Positions 45,732-56,543 of a stretch of DNA of 64,000 bases are shown piece by piece; within the stretch, counting starts at the first letter, position 1, and the number at the start of each line of letters is the position of its first letter. Location: contig NZ_CANMUA010000001.1 of NCBI RefSeq assembly GCF_947500995.1, forward strand, positions 1-64,000, given 5' to 3'. This stretch comes from an uncultured Serinicoccus sp. GTDB taxonomy: Bacteria > Actinomycetota > Actinomycetes > Actinomycetales > Dermatophilaceae. The notes beneath the pieces were generated by a model that worked only from the letters and a program-made list of their open reading frames with translations, did no database searches and was not told the DNA's origin. The position numbers were made by a program, and so were the translations under genes.

Positions 45732-47171
45732 ATGACCGCACCGCTGACCGTCGTCCTGTTCGGAGCCACCGGCGACCTCGCCCGTCGCAAGCTCATCCCC
45801 GGGGTGCTGCACCTCTTCCTGTCCGGTCTCGTCGACGACCTGCGGGTGGTGGGGACCTCGCTCGACGACATGTCGGCCGACGACTTCCGGGACCTGGCGA
45901 TGGAGGCCGTCCAGGAGTTCAGCGTGCGGGAGTGCGAGGACTCGGCCCTGCGCGACTTCGCCCAGCACCTGGACTACGTGCCCGGCTCGGAGGGGCCCGA
46001 GGCGCTGCGCGCGGCGGTCGACCGCTCCGAGGAGCAGCTCGAGGGCGACGAGCCGCTGCGCCTGCACTACCTCTCGGTCCCGCCGAGGGCGGCGCTCAAG
46101 GCGGTGGGCACCATCGCCGCGGCCGGGCTCGTCGAGCGCAGCCGGATCATCATGGAGAAGCCCTTCGGCACCGACCACGCCTCCGCGGTCGAGCTCAACG
46201 CCCAGTTGCACGAGGTGTTCGACGAGGACCAGATCTTCCGCATCGACCACTTCCTCGGCAAGGAGCCGGCCCAGAACATCCTGGCCTTCCGCTTCGCCAA
46301 CGGCCTGTTCGAGCCCATCTGGCACCGCAACCACATCGACCACATCCAGATCGACGTGCCCGAGACGCTGGGGCTGGCCCAGCGCGGAGACTTCTACGAG
46401 CAGACCGGCGCCTTCCGCGACATGGTCGTCACCCACCTGTTCCAGATCCTGGCCTTCACCGCGATGGAGCCGCCCACCTCGCTGGAACCGCTCGCGATCA
46501 GCCGGGAGAAGAACAAGGTCTTCCGCTCCATGCTGCCGCTGGAACCCGGCGACGTCGTGCGGGGGCAGTACGTCGGCTACCGGGACGAGCCCGGGGTGGG
46601 CGAGGACAGCCAGACCGAGACCTTCGTGGCGCTCAAGTGCTACGTCGACAACTGGCGCTGGGCCGGGGTGCCGTTCTACCTGCGGACCGGCAAGCAGCTG
46701 GCCGAGGGCGCGCGCATCATCTCCATCGCGTTCCGGGAGCCGCCCCAGTCGATGTTCCCCCCGGGGTCGGGTGTCGGCGACCACGGACCCGACCACCTCA
46801 CCTTCGACCTCGCCGACCGGGCCCGGATGTCGCTGAGCTTCTACGGCAAGCGGCCCGGCCCGGGGATGAAGCTGGACAAGCTGTCGATGCAGTTCTCCAT
46901 GCAGGACACCGACTGGGCCGGCGGGGTGCTGGAGGCCTACGAACGGCTCATCTACGACGCCGCCCGGGGCGACCGCACGCTCTTCGTGTCCGCGTCGGGC
47001 ATCGAGCGGCTGTGGGAGATCAGCCAGCCGCTGCTGGACAACCCACCCGTGGTCCGGCCCTACCAGAAGGGCTCCTGGGGCCCGAACCAGATCCACCAGC
47101 TCATCACCCCGTTCACCTGGCGCCTGCCCTTCGAGCGGCAGTGGCGCGAGTCCTCCAACCAGCGGGGATGA
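45732..47171 (+). CDS. zwf: Glucose-6-phosphate 1-dehydrogenase
   Basis: 479 residues. NADP-binding GATGDLARRK at residues 11-20 and the active-site RIDHFLGKE near 170-178 are diagnostic. It makes 6-phosphogluconolactone, feeding the pentose phosphate pathway and NADPH supply. Here it is alone, not with tkt/tal/opcA, which are its usual actinobacterial neighbours, so this may be a second zwf copy (inference). Followed by a strong terminator hairpin. Confidence 0.93.
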   Translation: MTAPLTVVLFGATGDLARRKLIPGVLHLFLSGLVDDLRVVGTSLDDMSADDFRDLAMEAVQEFSVRECEDSALRDFAQHLDYVPGSEGPEALRAAVDRSEEQLEGDEPLRLHYLSVPPRAALKAVGTIAAAGLVERSRIIMEKPFGTDHASAVELNAQLHEVFDEDQIFRIDHFLGKEPAQNILAFRFANGLFEPIWHRNHIDHIQIDVPETLGLAQRGDFYEQTGAFRDMVVTHLFQILAFTAMEPPTSLEPLAISREKNKVFRSMLPLEPGDVVRGQYVGYRDEPGVGEDSQTETFVALKCYVDNWRWAGVPFYLRTGKQLAEGARIISIAFREPPQSMFPPGSGVGDHGPDHLTFDLADRARMSLSFYGKRPGPGMKLDKLSMQFSMQDTDWAGGVLEAYERLIYDAARGDRTLFVSASGIERLWEISQPLLDNPPVVRPYQKGSWGPNQIHQLITPFTWRLPFERQWRESSNQRG

Positions 47172-47173
47172 GA

Positions 47174-47214
47174 CGAGCCCGACCACCGGGCGGGGCGCCA
47201 GGTGGTCGGGCTCG
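47174..47214. terminator. Bidirectional terminator between zwf and sigA
   Basis: CGAGCCCGACCACC (47174-47187) pairs perfectly with 47201-47214 across a 13-nt GC loop. The right arm GGTGGTCGGGCTC recurs at 47231-47243, where it can form a second small hairpin (GCCCGA/TCGGGC). Genes on both sides converge here. Confidence 0.85.
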
Positions 47215-47249
47215 AGGTGGTGCTGCCCGAGGTGGTCGGGCTCTGGTGC

Positions 47250-48923
<1,674 letters not shown>

Positions 48924-49034
48924 GGGGTGGACCAACTCTCTGTGGGGCAGCAGGTGTAGCGCAGACGGGCATGAGGAACCCGACGCGGCTCAAGAAGTGG
49001 TGAGTGGTGCCGGGTGCGGCACGCGGCTCACACC

Positions 49035-49063
49035 ATTATAAAACCTGGAGGCCCCCGCGCACA
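49035..49063 (-). promoter_or_regulatory. sigA promoter with perfect -10 hexamer
   Basis: On the minus strand TATAAT (49035-49040) is a perfect -10, unusual in such GC-rich DNA. The -35 position (TGTGCG, 17-bp spacer) is weak. The predicted leader to the sigA start is about 100 nt. Confidence 0.6.
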
Positions 49064-49132
49064 TTCCCCGGGGTGCGCGCAGCGCCCCGGTGGCGCCCCG
49101 ATCGGAGGCGGCGCGCGGGTTCGCGGCCCGGC

Positions 49133-49540
49133 TCAGTCGTGCTCGCCGGCCTTCACCGCGAGCACCGGGCACTGCGCCTCCAGGAGGATGCGCTGCGCGT
49201 TGGAGCCCAGGATGAGCTTGCCGATGGGGGTGCGCCGCCGCAGTCCGATGACGATGAGGTCCGCGTCGCTGTCCCCCGCCACCTCGATGAGGTCCTCGGC
49301 CGGCTCGTTGCCCCGCGCGAGGGCGCGGACCTCGTGCTCGATCCCGGCACCGTCCAGCTCCTCGCCGACCGCCGCCAGCTCCTCCTCGAAGCGCCGCGCC
49401 TCCCCCGCGTCGAAGTCACGTCCGCCCCGGTGGGAGTTGACGACGACGAGCTTCACCTTCCGCAGCAGCGCCTCGGTGCGGGCAGCCACCAGCGCCGCCC
49501 TGCCCTCGCGGGTCGGGATGTAGCCAACGATGATCGACAT
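49133..49540 (-). CDS. Universal stress protein, UspA family
   Basis: 135 residues, single Usp domain. The C-terminal nucleotide-binding pattern GLRRRTPIGKLILGSNAQ is present, implying an ATP-binding Usp. It is upstream of sigA on the same strand but separated by the sigA promoter. Specific role unknown. Confidence 0.92.
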   Translation of the reverse strand: MSIIVGYIPTREGRAALVAARTEALLRKVKLVVVNSHRGGRDFDAGEARRFEEELAAVGEELDGAGIEHEVRALARGNEPAEDLIEVAGDSDADLIVIGLRRRTPIGKLILGSNAQRILLEAQCPVLAVKAGEHD

Positions 49541-49585
49541 GAACGGCGCCCTCCTACGTGACGAGATGTGCCGCGAGGCTACACC

Positions 49586-50827
49586 TCAGGCCGCCGGGCG
49601 CCCTCCTGAGCGTCCCCGGGCGCGTCGCCCGACGGGTCTCCCGGCGCCACGGCCGGACGGACGACCCGGTTCCTCACGGGGCGGGCGCAGCCCGACCTCC
49701 AGCGCCCGCCGGAGCAGGCCGGCCAGCTGCGAGCCCGGGTCGACCTCGAGCGCGAGGTCGCACATCTCGTTGGCCACGGTGCCCTCGCCACGGGTCCAGG
49801 CGACCATGGCGCCCAGGGTGAGCAGCGGTCCGCCGAGATCACGGGGCACCTGCGAGGCCAGGGTGAGCAGCCCCTCCAGGCCGTCCTGCCAGGTCGTCGT
49901 GGGCCACGGCCGCAGGGCCCGGCTCGCCTCGACCAGCTCGCCGGGGACCGACGCGCCCTCGGCCCAGGGCAGGTCGGGCAGCCAGCGGGCCAGCACGGCG
50001 TCACGCGCCCACCGGTCGTGCAGCACCACGGTCACCTGCGCCCGCTGCCGGGCGTCCAGCGTCCTGCCCTCGTGGACACAGGCGTCCAGGTCCCGCAGCG
50101 CACGACCTTCGTCCAGCCGTCCGGGAGCGAGGTGGAGCAGGCGCAACGCGACGTCGGTCGCCCGGGACGCCTCCTCGTCCCGGCGTCGCACGGACGCGGC
50201 GACGGCTGCCCGGGAGGGCAGCACGGCCCGCCCGCTCAGGACGAGGTCGGCCGCGGCGGGGACGTCCGGGGCGGAGGGCGCCGGACACCAGCACTGCTCC
50301 TGCCGGGTGACGTCCTCGCCGTCGGCGACCACGGCGCGCATCTGCCGCCCGGAGTCCGTGTCGCGGACGAGCACCAGGTCGTGCACGTGGCAGCCGGTGT
50401 CGTCGGCCAGTCGCCGCGACGCGGCGAGCAGTCCCTCCACTGCGGACCGGTCGACCTCGCCGTCGGGGCCGGTCGGCAGGTCGTGGCCGAACACGGCCAG
50501 CAGGGTCGGGCCGCTCGAGCCGTCCGCCGCCTGCTGCACCGCGAAGCGCAGCTGCTGGAGCCCCATGCGCAGGTCCGGTGTCGCCGGCAGGTCGAGGCGG
50601 CCGGTGAAGACCACCCGCCCCAGCGTGCCCCGCGGGTCGAGCGACAGCGCCACGACGACGATGCTGCGCTCGGGCCGGTAGCCGAGGAGGTGGGGAAGCA
50701 CCGCCAGCAGCTGACCGGCACCGCTGAGCCGCACCGCGGGGTCCGGGGCGGGCGAGGAGGTGGAGGTGGTGTCGGGTGCGGGGAGGTCGGGCTCCGGCGA
50801 GCGCCCCCCGGGCTCGTGGTTCGTCAT
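49586..50827 (-). CDS. DUF4192 domain protein
   Basis: 413 residues, cytoplasmic. The N-terminal core (GQLLAVLPHLLGYRPERSIVVVAL) is the hallmark of DUF4192, an actinobacterial family of unknown function. A basic Arg/Gly-rich tail ends the protein. The start context is GGTATGACG, shared with several genes nearby. Confidence 0.88.
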   Translation of the reverse strand: MTNHEPGGRSPEPDLPAPDTTSTSSPAPDPAVRLSGAGQLLAVLPHLLGYRPERSIVVVALSLDPRGTLGRVVFTGRLDLPATPDLRMGLQQLRFAVQQAADGSSGPTLLAVFGHDLPTGPDGEVDRSAVEGLLAASRRLADDTGCHVHDLVLVRDTDSGRQMRAVVADGEDVTRQEQCWCPAPSAPDVPAAADLVLSGRAVLPSRAAVAASVRRRDEEASRATDVALRLLHLAPGRLDEGRALRDLDACVHEGRTLDARQRAQVTVVLHDRWARDAVLARWLPDLPWAEGASVPGELVEASRALRPWPTTTWQDGLEGLLTLASQVPRDLGGPLLTLGAMVAWTRGEGTVANEMCDLALEVDPGSQLAGLLRRALEVGLRPPREEPGRPSGRGAGRPVGRRARGRSGGRPAA

Positions 50828-50889
50828 ACCTCCAGCGTGCCGCGAGCGGGCCCGCCGTGGCGGACCCGCTCGCGATCTGTGGATAACCC

Positions 50890-51606
50890 TCAGCCGGCGG
50901 CGGCGCCCGCCTCCCGGTCGGCGAACTCCCGGCGCGCGTGGTCGGCGATGCGCTTCATGAGGTAGCCGTCCAGCCCGGCGCCGATGACGCCCCCGGCCAC
51001 CGGCACGAAGCGCACGAAACGGCCGAGGGCCCGCCCGCCGACGGCCGTCAGCAACCGGAACCCGACGGCCTTGTTGACCATCATGGCCGCCGCCTTGGGC
51101 AGCCGGGACGTCGCCAGGTTGGCCAGCCGGCCGGACCCGGTCATGCCCATGGCCGTCGTGACCCCCGCCTTGCGCATGAGCTCGTCGGCATCCGCGCCGA
51201 CGAGCGACAGCAGGACGGCGGCACGGGTGGACCTGCTGCTCACGTCGTAGCCGCGCTCCTCGGCGATGGCGGCGACCATGCGGGTGGCGAAGGTGTAGAA
51301 CTCGAGCACGTTGACCGGGATGGCCACCGGCATGGTGAAGATGCCTCCCACGCCGGTGACGAAACCGCCGACCGCCCCCTTGCGGATGTGCTCGGAGACG
51401 ATGGCGTCGACCACCCGGTCACGGTCCTCGCCGTGCTTGCGCCGCACCCGGGCCAGGACTTCGCTGGAGGACTGCAGCGGACCGATGCCGTCGACGCCGA
51501 AGTCGAGCAGCTTGCCGATGAACGCGTTCGCCAGGGCGTCCAGGCGCCCTCCCTCCTCCAGCTCGGGGTCGGGCTTTACGGCCACGTCGGACTCGGGTCC
51601 AGCCAC
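50890..51606 (-). CDS. EcsC family protein
   Basis: 238 residues. The GTG at 51606 has GAGGAGA upstream. Conserved EcsC segments include VTGVGGIFTMPVAIPVNVLEFY and FVRFVPVAGGVIGAGLDG, with Gly-rich hydrophobic helices that likely associate with membrane. EcsC is named from a Bacillus ABC transporter operon; its function is unclear. Confidence 0.85.
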   Translation of the reverse strand: MAGPESDVAVKPDPELEEGGRLDALANAFIGKLLDFGVDGIGPLQSSSEVLARVRRKHGEDRDRVVDAIVSEHIRKGAVGGFVTGVGGIFTMPVAIPVNVLEFYTFATRMVAAIAEERGYDVSSRSTRAAVLLSLVGADADELMRKAGVTTAMGMTGSGRLANLATSRLPKAAAMMVNKAVGFRLLTAVGGRALGRFVRFVPVAGGVIGAGLDGYLMKRIADHARREFADREAGAAAG

Positions 51607-51675
51607 GTCGTCTCTCCTCTTCTCGGGGCACAGGGTCGCGCTCATCCTGACACGGGGTGCGTTAGGTTGCGCGGT

Positions 51676-52317
51676 ATGACGTCAGGACGGCGGGCGAGGG
51701 GCGCCCGGCTGCTCTGGCCGCTGGCCGTGCTGCTGGGCCTGACCGGCCTGGTGCTGCTGGCCCTCGGGGCCAGCGGCTCGGCCGGACGGTCCACGACCGA
51801 CCTCGTGGGGGTGGTGCCGGGGCAGGAGGTGGTGGTGCCGCCGGAGGGGATGTCCGTCTGGTCGCGCTCTCCGCAGACCCGGGCGGCCACTGCCTGCACG
51901 CTCGACGACACGGTGATGCTGCGACCCGAGCAGGACTTCACCACCCGGGTCGAGGGCCAGGACTTCCACGAGGTCGCGCGCACCGGACCCGACCCGGGCG
52001 AGGGCCCGGCCACGCTGGTCTGCGACACCGGTGACGCCGTCTACGCCGGTCCCTACGGACCCGCGACCGCCCCCACCGGGCTGCGCGGCGGCACCGGGCT
52101 GACCCTCGGCCTGCTGCTGCTCCCCCTCGGCCTGGCGTGCGCCGCCCTGGCCGTGCTGGCCGGCCGGCGCGAGCAGGTCGCGGAGCCCGGCCCGGACCCC
52201 GCGGCGTACACCCTGGCCCGCCGGCCTCCCGGGCCGCCCACCGGGCAGAGGAGCCGGCAGGCGTCGCCGACCGACGCCCCGACCGGCCCGCGTTACGACC
52301 TGCCGCCGCCGTCCTGA
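51676..52317 (+). CDS. Small two-helix membrane protein, hypothetical
   Basis: 213 residues. A first hydrophobic helix (residues ~12-33), an extracytoplasmic region of ~100 residues with two cysteines (ATACTLDD and LVCDTGD) that could form a disulfide, a second helix (~140-162), then a Pro-rich cytoplasmic tail. The family is not recognised. TAGGTT ends 7 nt before the ATG, suggesting a leaderless transcript. Its 3' end overlaps the convergent PAC2 gene by 25 bp. Confidence 0.75.
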   Translation: MTSGRRARGARLLWPLAVLLGLTGLVLLALGASGSAGRSTTDLVGVVPGQEVVVPPEGMSVWSRSPQTRAATACTLDDTVMLRPEQDFTTRVEGQDFHEVARTGPDPGEGPATLVCDTGDAVYAGPYGPATAPTGLRGGTGLTLGLLLLPLGLACAALAVLAGRREQVAEPGPDPAAYTLARRPPGPPTGQRSRQASPTDAPTGPRYDLPPPS

Positions 52318-53273
52318 CCCTCGGCCGGCGGCGTGGGCCCCTCCCCCTCGTCGGCGCCCTCGTCGTCGACCGACTCCGGGTCGCGCAGGAAGGCCTCGAA
52401 CTGCGCCCCGATCTCCTCGGCGCTGGGCAGGTTGGCGACCTCGGCGGCCAGCAGGCTCTTGCGCCGCTGGCCCTCGATGAAGTGGTCGTAGCGCTTCTCC
52501 AGGCCCTCGACGACCTCGCGGGCCTCCTCGTTGCTGGCGAGCTCGTCCTCGATCCGCCCGCGGGTCAACCCCGCCATCGCGACCAGGTCGGTCGTCGGGA
52601 GCACGAGCCCGCTGAGGTCCATGAGGGCGTCCGCGGCCGCCACGACCGCGTCCCCGAACTGGGTCTCGGCGAGGTAGTGGGGCACGTGCACGGCCACGCC
52701 CATGGTGAGCAGCCCGGACTCGGCGAGCCGCAGGTGCAGCAGGGAGTCGGCGCTGGAGGGGATGCGCACCTGCCCGAAGAGGGGCGTGTAGTCCCCGAGC
52801 ACCGAGCTGTCGCTCGCGAACCGCGTGGTGCCCACCGGGCGGGTGTGCGGGACCGCCATGGGGATGCCGTGGGCGCTGACCATGCGGCGCACGCCGAAGG
52901 CCAGCCCCAGCTGGCGGACGGCGTCGACGAAGGCCTCCCAGCGGTAGTCCGGCTCGATGCCGTGCAGCAGCAGGAAGGGCTCCCCGGCGGCGTCGACGAG
53001 CCGGTAGAGGACCAGCGAGGGGTCGTCGTAGTCGGTGTAGTGGTCGGAGTCGAACGTCATGAGCGGACGGCGCGAGCGGTAGTCGACGAGCTCGTCGACG
53101 TCGAAGGTCGCGACCAGCTCGTGCTCGAGGGTGTCGAGCAGGTGCTCGGCCAGCGTGGACCGCACCTGCCCGGCGTCGAGGAAGCCCTCCAGCGACACCA
53201 GCAGCAGCGGGGCTGGCTGGGGCTGGCGGGCGGCGTCAGCCTCCAGCCGGAACAGTGGCGAGTGCGTCGTCAC
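52293..53273 (-). CDS. PAC2 family protein (proteasome assembly chaperone-like)
   Basis: 326 residues. The PAC2 fold motifs are LLLVSLEGFLDAGQV at the N-terminus, GIEPDYRWEAFVDAV and YLAETQFGDAVVAAADALM. Actinobacteria with or without a 20S proteasome carry such proteins; the partner is unknown. C-terminal acidic tail. Confidence 0.9.
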   Translation of the reverse strand: MTTHSPLFRLEADAARQPQPAPLLLVSLEGFLDAGQVRSTLAEHLLDTLEHELVATFDVDELVDYRSRRPLMTFDSDHYTDYDDPSLVLYRLVDAAGEPFLLLHGIEPDYRWEAFVDAVRQLGLAFGVRRMVSAHGIPMAVPHTRPVGTTRFASDSSVLGDYTPLFGQVRIPSSADSLLHLRLAESGLLTMGVAVHVPHYLAETQFGDAVVAAADALMDLSGLVLPTTDLVAMAGLTRGRIEDELASNEEAREVVEGLEKRYDHFIEGQRRKSLLAAEVANLPSAEEIGAQFEAFLRDPESVDDEGADEGEGPTPPAEGQDGGGRS

Positions 53274-53385
53274 GGTGTCTCCTCTCAGGTCTGCCCTCTC
53301 AACGCGCCGACCCGGCGCGGGATTCCGGGCCGCCCGTCGCCGGGGAGCGACGGCGCACGTCAGGAGGCAATGATAGGAACGGGGT

Positions 53386-55506
53386 ATGACGTCACCGGCG
53401 ACCCCCTTCCACGACCTGTCCCACTACGTGGCCCTCCCCCGGGTGTCCGGGCTGGCGCTCAGCGCGGACGGGACGCGTCTGGTGACCACGGTGTCGACGC
53501 CCACCTCCTCGGGCACCGGCTTCGTCTCCGCGCTCTGGGAGCTGGACCCTGCGGGTGAGCGGGCGGCATACCGCCTGACGCGCAGCGCCAAGGGGGAGAC
53601 CGGGGCCGCGTTCAGCGCCGGCGGCGACCTCTACTTCACCTCCGCCCGTCCCGACCCCGACGACGAGGACGGCGAGCCCTCCGCAGCGCTGTGGCAGGTC
53701 CCGGCGACCGGCGGTGAGGCGCGCGTCGTCCTGCGACGCCCCGGCGGGGTGTCGGGCGTCGTGTGCGCGCGCGACGCCGAGCGCACCCTCGTCGTCGCCG
53801 GCCTGCTGCCCGGCGCCTCGGACGAGGCCGGGCACCGGACCCTGCACGAGGGGCGGAGCGAGGCCAAGGTGGACGCGATCCTGCACTCCTCCTACCCCGT
53901 CCGCTACTGGGACCACGACCTCGGCCCGCAGGTGCCGCAGGTGTTCGCCCTCGAGGACGGCCCGGACCCCTCCCTGGAGAAGAGTGAGGAGGAGGCCGGG
54001 CTGCCCGGGACGACCGACCGGGCCCGGCAGCGCCACCTGCGGCTGCTCACCGGGGGCCAGCACCCCCCGCTGCACGAGCCCGGCCCGAGGATGGCGCCGG
54101 ACGGCAGCTTCGCGCTCGTCGACCTCACCGTGCCCCTCGGGCGGGCCGACCTGCGATCCACGATCGCCCGGGTCGACGTCGCGGACGGCGGCCTCCGGAC
54201 GATCCTGGACCTGGAGGGCTCGGAGGCGCACGCCGGGCCGGTGAGCCCGGACGGCACCCGGGCCGTCGTCGTGGTGGGCGAGATGACCGCCCCGGACCGG
54301 CCGCCGCACCCGCGCCTGCACGTCATGGACACCGGGACCGGCGCGCTGACCCCCCTGGCCCACGACTGGGACCGCTGGGCGCAGCCGGTCGCCTGGACCC
54401 CGGACGGATCGTCGGTCCTGGTGCTGGCCGACAGCGACGGACGTCGCCCGGTGTTCCGGATCGACGTCGCCGACGGGACGGTCGAGCAGGTCACCCACGA
54501 CGAGGCCGCGTGGAGCGATCTCGTCGTCTCCCCGGACGGCGCCACCGCCTACGGCGTGCGGTCCTCCTACCTCTTCCCGCCCGAGGTCGTCCGGCTCGAC
54601 CTCGCCACCGGCGAGGTGACCCCGCTCCCCGGTCCGACGGAGCGTCCGCAGGTCCCCGGCCGGCTCGAGGAGGTCGAGACCACCGCGGCGGACGGCAGCC
54701 GGGTCCGCGCCTGGCTCGCGCTGCCCGAGGGCGAGCCGACGTCCGCGGCCGGCCACCCGCTGCTGCTGTGGATCCACGGCGGGCCGCTCGGGTCGTGGAA
54801 CGCCTGGACGTGGCGGTGGAACCCGTGGCTCATGACGGCCCAGGGGTATGCCGTGCTCCTCCCCGACCCGGCGCTGTCCACCGGCTACGGCCAGGAGTTG
54901 GTGCGGCGCGGCTGGGGTGCCTGGGGCGACGCTCCCTACACCGACCTCATGGCGGTCACCGACGCGACGGTGGCGCGCAGCGACATCGACGCCGACCGCA
55001 CCGCGGCGATGGGCGGCTCGTTCGGCGGCTACATGGCCAACTGGGTCGCCGGGCACACCGACCGCTTCCGGGCGATCGTCACGCACGCCTCGTTGTGGGC
55101 GCTGGACGGCTTCGGCCCGACGACCGACGCCGCGTTCTACTGGCAGCGCGAGATGACGCCGCAGATGAGCGCGGACCACAGCCCGCACCGGTTCGTGGAG
55201 CAGATCGTCACCCCGATGCTCGTCATCCACGGCGACAAGGACTACCGCGTGCCGATCGGCGAGGGCCTGCGGCTGTGGTACGAGCTGCTCTCGCGCTCGG
55301 GGCTGCCCCAGGCGGAGGACGGCACGACCCCGCACCGGTTCCTGTACTTCCCGCAGGAGAACCACTGGATCATGAGCCCGCAGCACGCGAAGGTCTGGTA
55401 TTCCGTCGTCAGCGCCTTCCTGGCCGAGCACGTGCTCGGTGAGGAGCCGCCGGCCGCCGCCGAGCACCTCGGGCTCACGCCCCCTCCCGCACCGGACGCG
55501 CAGTAG
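53386..55506 (+). CDS. S9 family peptidase (acylaminoacyl-peptidase-like)
   Basis: 706 residues. WD40-like propeller (residues 1-~420), then an alpha/beta hydrolase domain with the nucleophile Ser in GGSFGGYM near 545, Asp in HGDKDYRVP near 616 and His in QENHWI near 660. It trims oligopeptides or N-acylated residues. The ribosome-binding AGGA lies 7 nt upstream of the ATG. Its last codons and stop lie inside the first unit of a 22-bp tandem repeat. Confidence 0.9.
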   Translation: MTSPATPFHDLSHYVALPRVSGLALSADGTRLVTTVSTPTSSGTGFVSALWELDPAGERAAYRLTRSAKGETGAAFSAGGDLYFTSARPDPDDEDGEPSAALWQVPATGGEARVVLRRPGGVSGVVCARDAERTLVVAGLLPGASDEAGHRTLHEGRSEAKVDAILHSSYPVRYWDHDLGPQVPQVFALEDGPDPSLEKSEEEAGLPGTTDRARQRHLRLLTGGQHPPLHEPGPRMAPDGSFALVDLTVPLGRADLRSTIARVDVADGGLRTILDLEGSEAHAGPVSPDGTRAVVVVGEMTAPDRPPHPRLHVMDTGTGALTPLAHDWDRWAQPVAWTPDGSSVLVLADSDGRRPVFRIDVADGTVEQVTHDEAAWSDLVVSPDGATAYGVRSSYLFPPEVVRLDLATGEVTPLPGPTERPQVPGRLEEVETTAADGSRVRAWLALPEGEPTSAAGHPLLLWIHGGPLGSWNAWTWRWNPWLMTAQGYAVLLPDPALSTGYGQELVRRGWGAWGDAPYTDLMAVTDATVARSDIDADRTAAMGGSFGGYMANWVAGHTDRFRAIVTHASLWALDGFGPTTDAAFYWQREMTPQMSADHSPHRFVEQIVTPMLVIHGDKDYRVPIGEGLRLWYELLSRSGLPQAEDGTTPHRFLYFPQENHWIMSPQHAKVWYSVVSAFLAEHVLGEEPPAAAEHLGLTPPPAPDAQ

Positions 55507-55635
55507 GGCCGCACCGGACGCGTGATCAGGACACACCGGACGCGCGGTCAGGACACACCAGACGCGCGGCCAGGACACACCAGACGCGCGGTCAGAACAA
55601 GCCGGACGCGCGGCCAGGACACACCAGACGCGTGG
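55492..55635. repeat. 22-bp tandem repeat, about 6.5 copies, overlapping a stop codon
   Basis: Units start at 55492, 55514, 55536, 55558, 55580, 55602 and a partial at 55624; the consensus begins CCGGACGCGCGGTCAGGACA. The first unit contains the last codons and TAG stop of the S9 peptidase gene. The array ends 15 bp before the coaE stop. There are no spacers, so it is not CRISPR. Confidence 0.9.
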
Positions 55636-55649
55636 CGGTGGCAGGACCG

Positions 55650-56543
55650 TCAGTCCATGCCGAGGCGCAGCCGCGCCGCCGACGCCGGGTCCGCCGAGGC
55701 GATGACGACCTCGTCGGACGCGCCTGAGGCTCTCCCGTCGGCGGCGGCCTGCCCGTCACCGGTCAGCATGAGCAGGCCGCGGCGGCGCAGACCGTGGCGC
55801 ACCGCTGGTTCGTCGAGCGCGCCCAGGTCGACGCCCTCGCCGAGCGGCCGTCCGAGCGCGGCCTCGACCCGGGCGCGGAGGCGTTCGTCCTCACCGGAGC
55901 TGCCCGCCCCGGGCGCCGATCCCGGTATGCCGTCCGCCAGGTGCTCGCGGAACGGCACGATCCGGGCGGACCACAGGTCGTCGACGCGTCGGCGCAGGTC
56001 GTCGAGGGTGCCGGAGTTGTCGAGGAGCACGTCGGCCGCGGCCCGCCGCTGCCCGTCGTCCGCCTGCGCCCGGATCCGTGAGCGGGCCGCCTGTTCGTCC
56101 ATGCCGCGCAGCTCGACCAGCCGGCGCAGCCGCTCCTCTTCGGGCACGTCGGCGATCACGGTGAGGGCGTAGTCGGCGCCCATCCCCAGCTCGACCAGGA
56201 GCGGGACGTCGTGCACGACGACCGCGTCATCGGGCGCGGCCTCGAACAGCTGCTGCGACCGGCGACGGATCAGGGGGTGGGTGATCGCCTCCAGGTCACG
56301 GCGGGCCTGCGCGTCGCCGAACACGACCTGTCCCAGCGCGGGCCGGTCGAGGCTGCCGTCCGCGGCGATGACGTCCGGGCCGAAGCGTCCGGCGATCTGC
56401 GCCAGCCCGGGCGTGCCAGGACCGACGACCTCGCGCGCGACCGCGTCGGCGTCCACGACGACCGCACCGAGCGACGCCAGCTGCGCGGACACCGTCGACT
56501 TCCCCGAGCCGATGCCGCCGGAGAGTCCGACGCGCAACGTCAT
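55650..56543 (-). CDS. coaE: Dephospho-CoA kinase with C-terminal extension
   Basis: 297 residues. P-loop GGIGSGKST at 9-17; THPLIRRR and VHDVPLLVELGM are CoaE motifs. It makes CoA from dephospho-CoA and ATP. The kinase ends near residue 200; the remaining ~95 residues are a divergent extension (mycobacterial CoaE also carries an extra domain). The ATG overlaps the stop of the upstream fusion gene by ATGA. Confidence 0.9.
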   Translation of the reverse strand: MTLRVGLSGGIGSGKSTVSAQLASLGAVVVDADAVAREVVGPGTPGLAQIAGRFGPDVIAADGSLDRPALGQVVFGDAQARRDLEAITHPLIRRRSQQLFEAAPDDAVVVHDVPLLVELGMGADYALTVIADVPEEERLRRLVELRGMDEQAARSRIRAQADDGQRRAAADVLLDNSGTLDDLRRRVDDLWSARIVPFREHLADGIPGSAPGAGSSGEDERLRARVEAALGRPLGEGVDLGALDEPAVRHGLRRRGLLMLTGDGQAAADGRASGASDEVVIASADPASAARLRLGMD

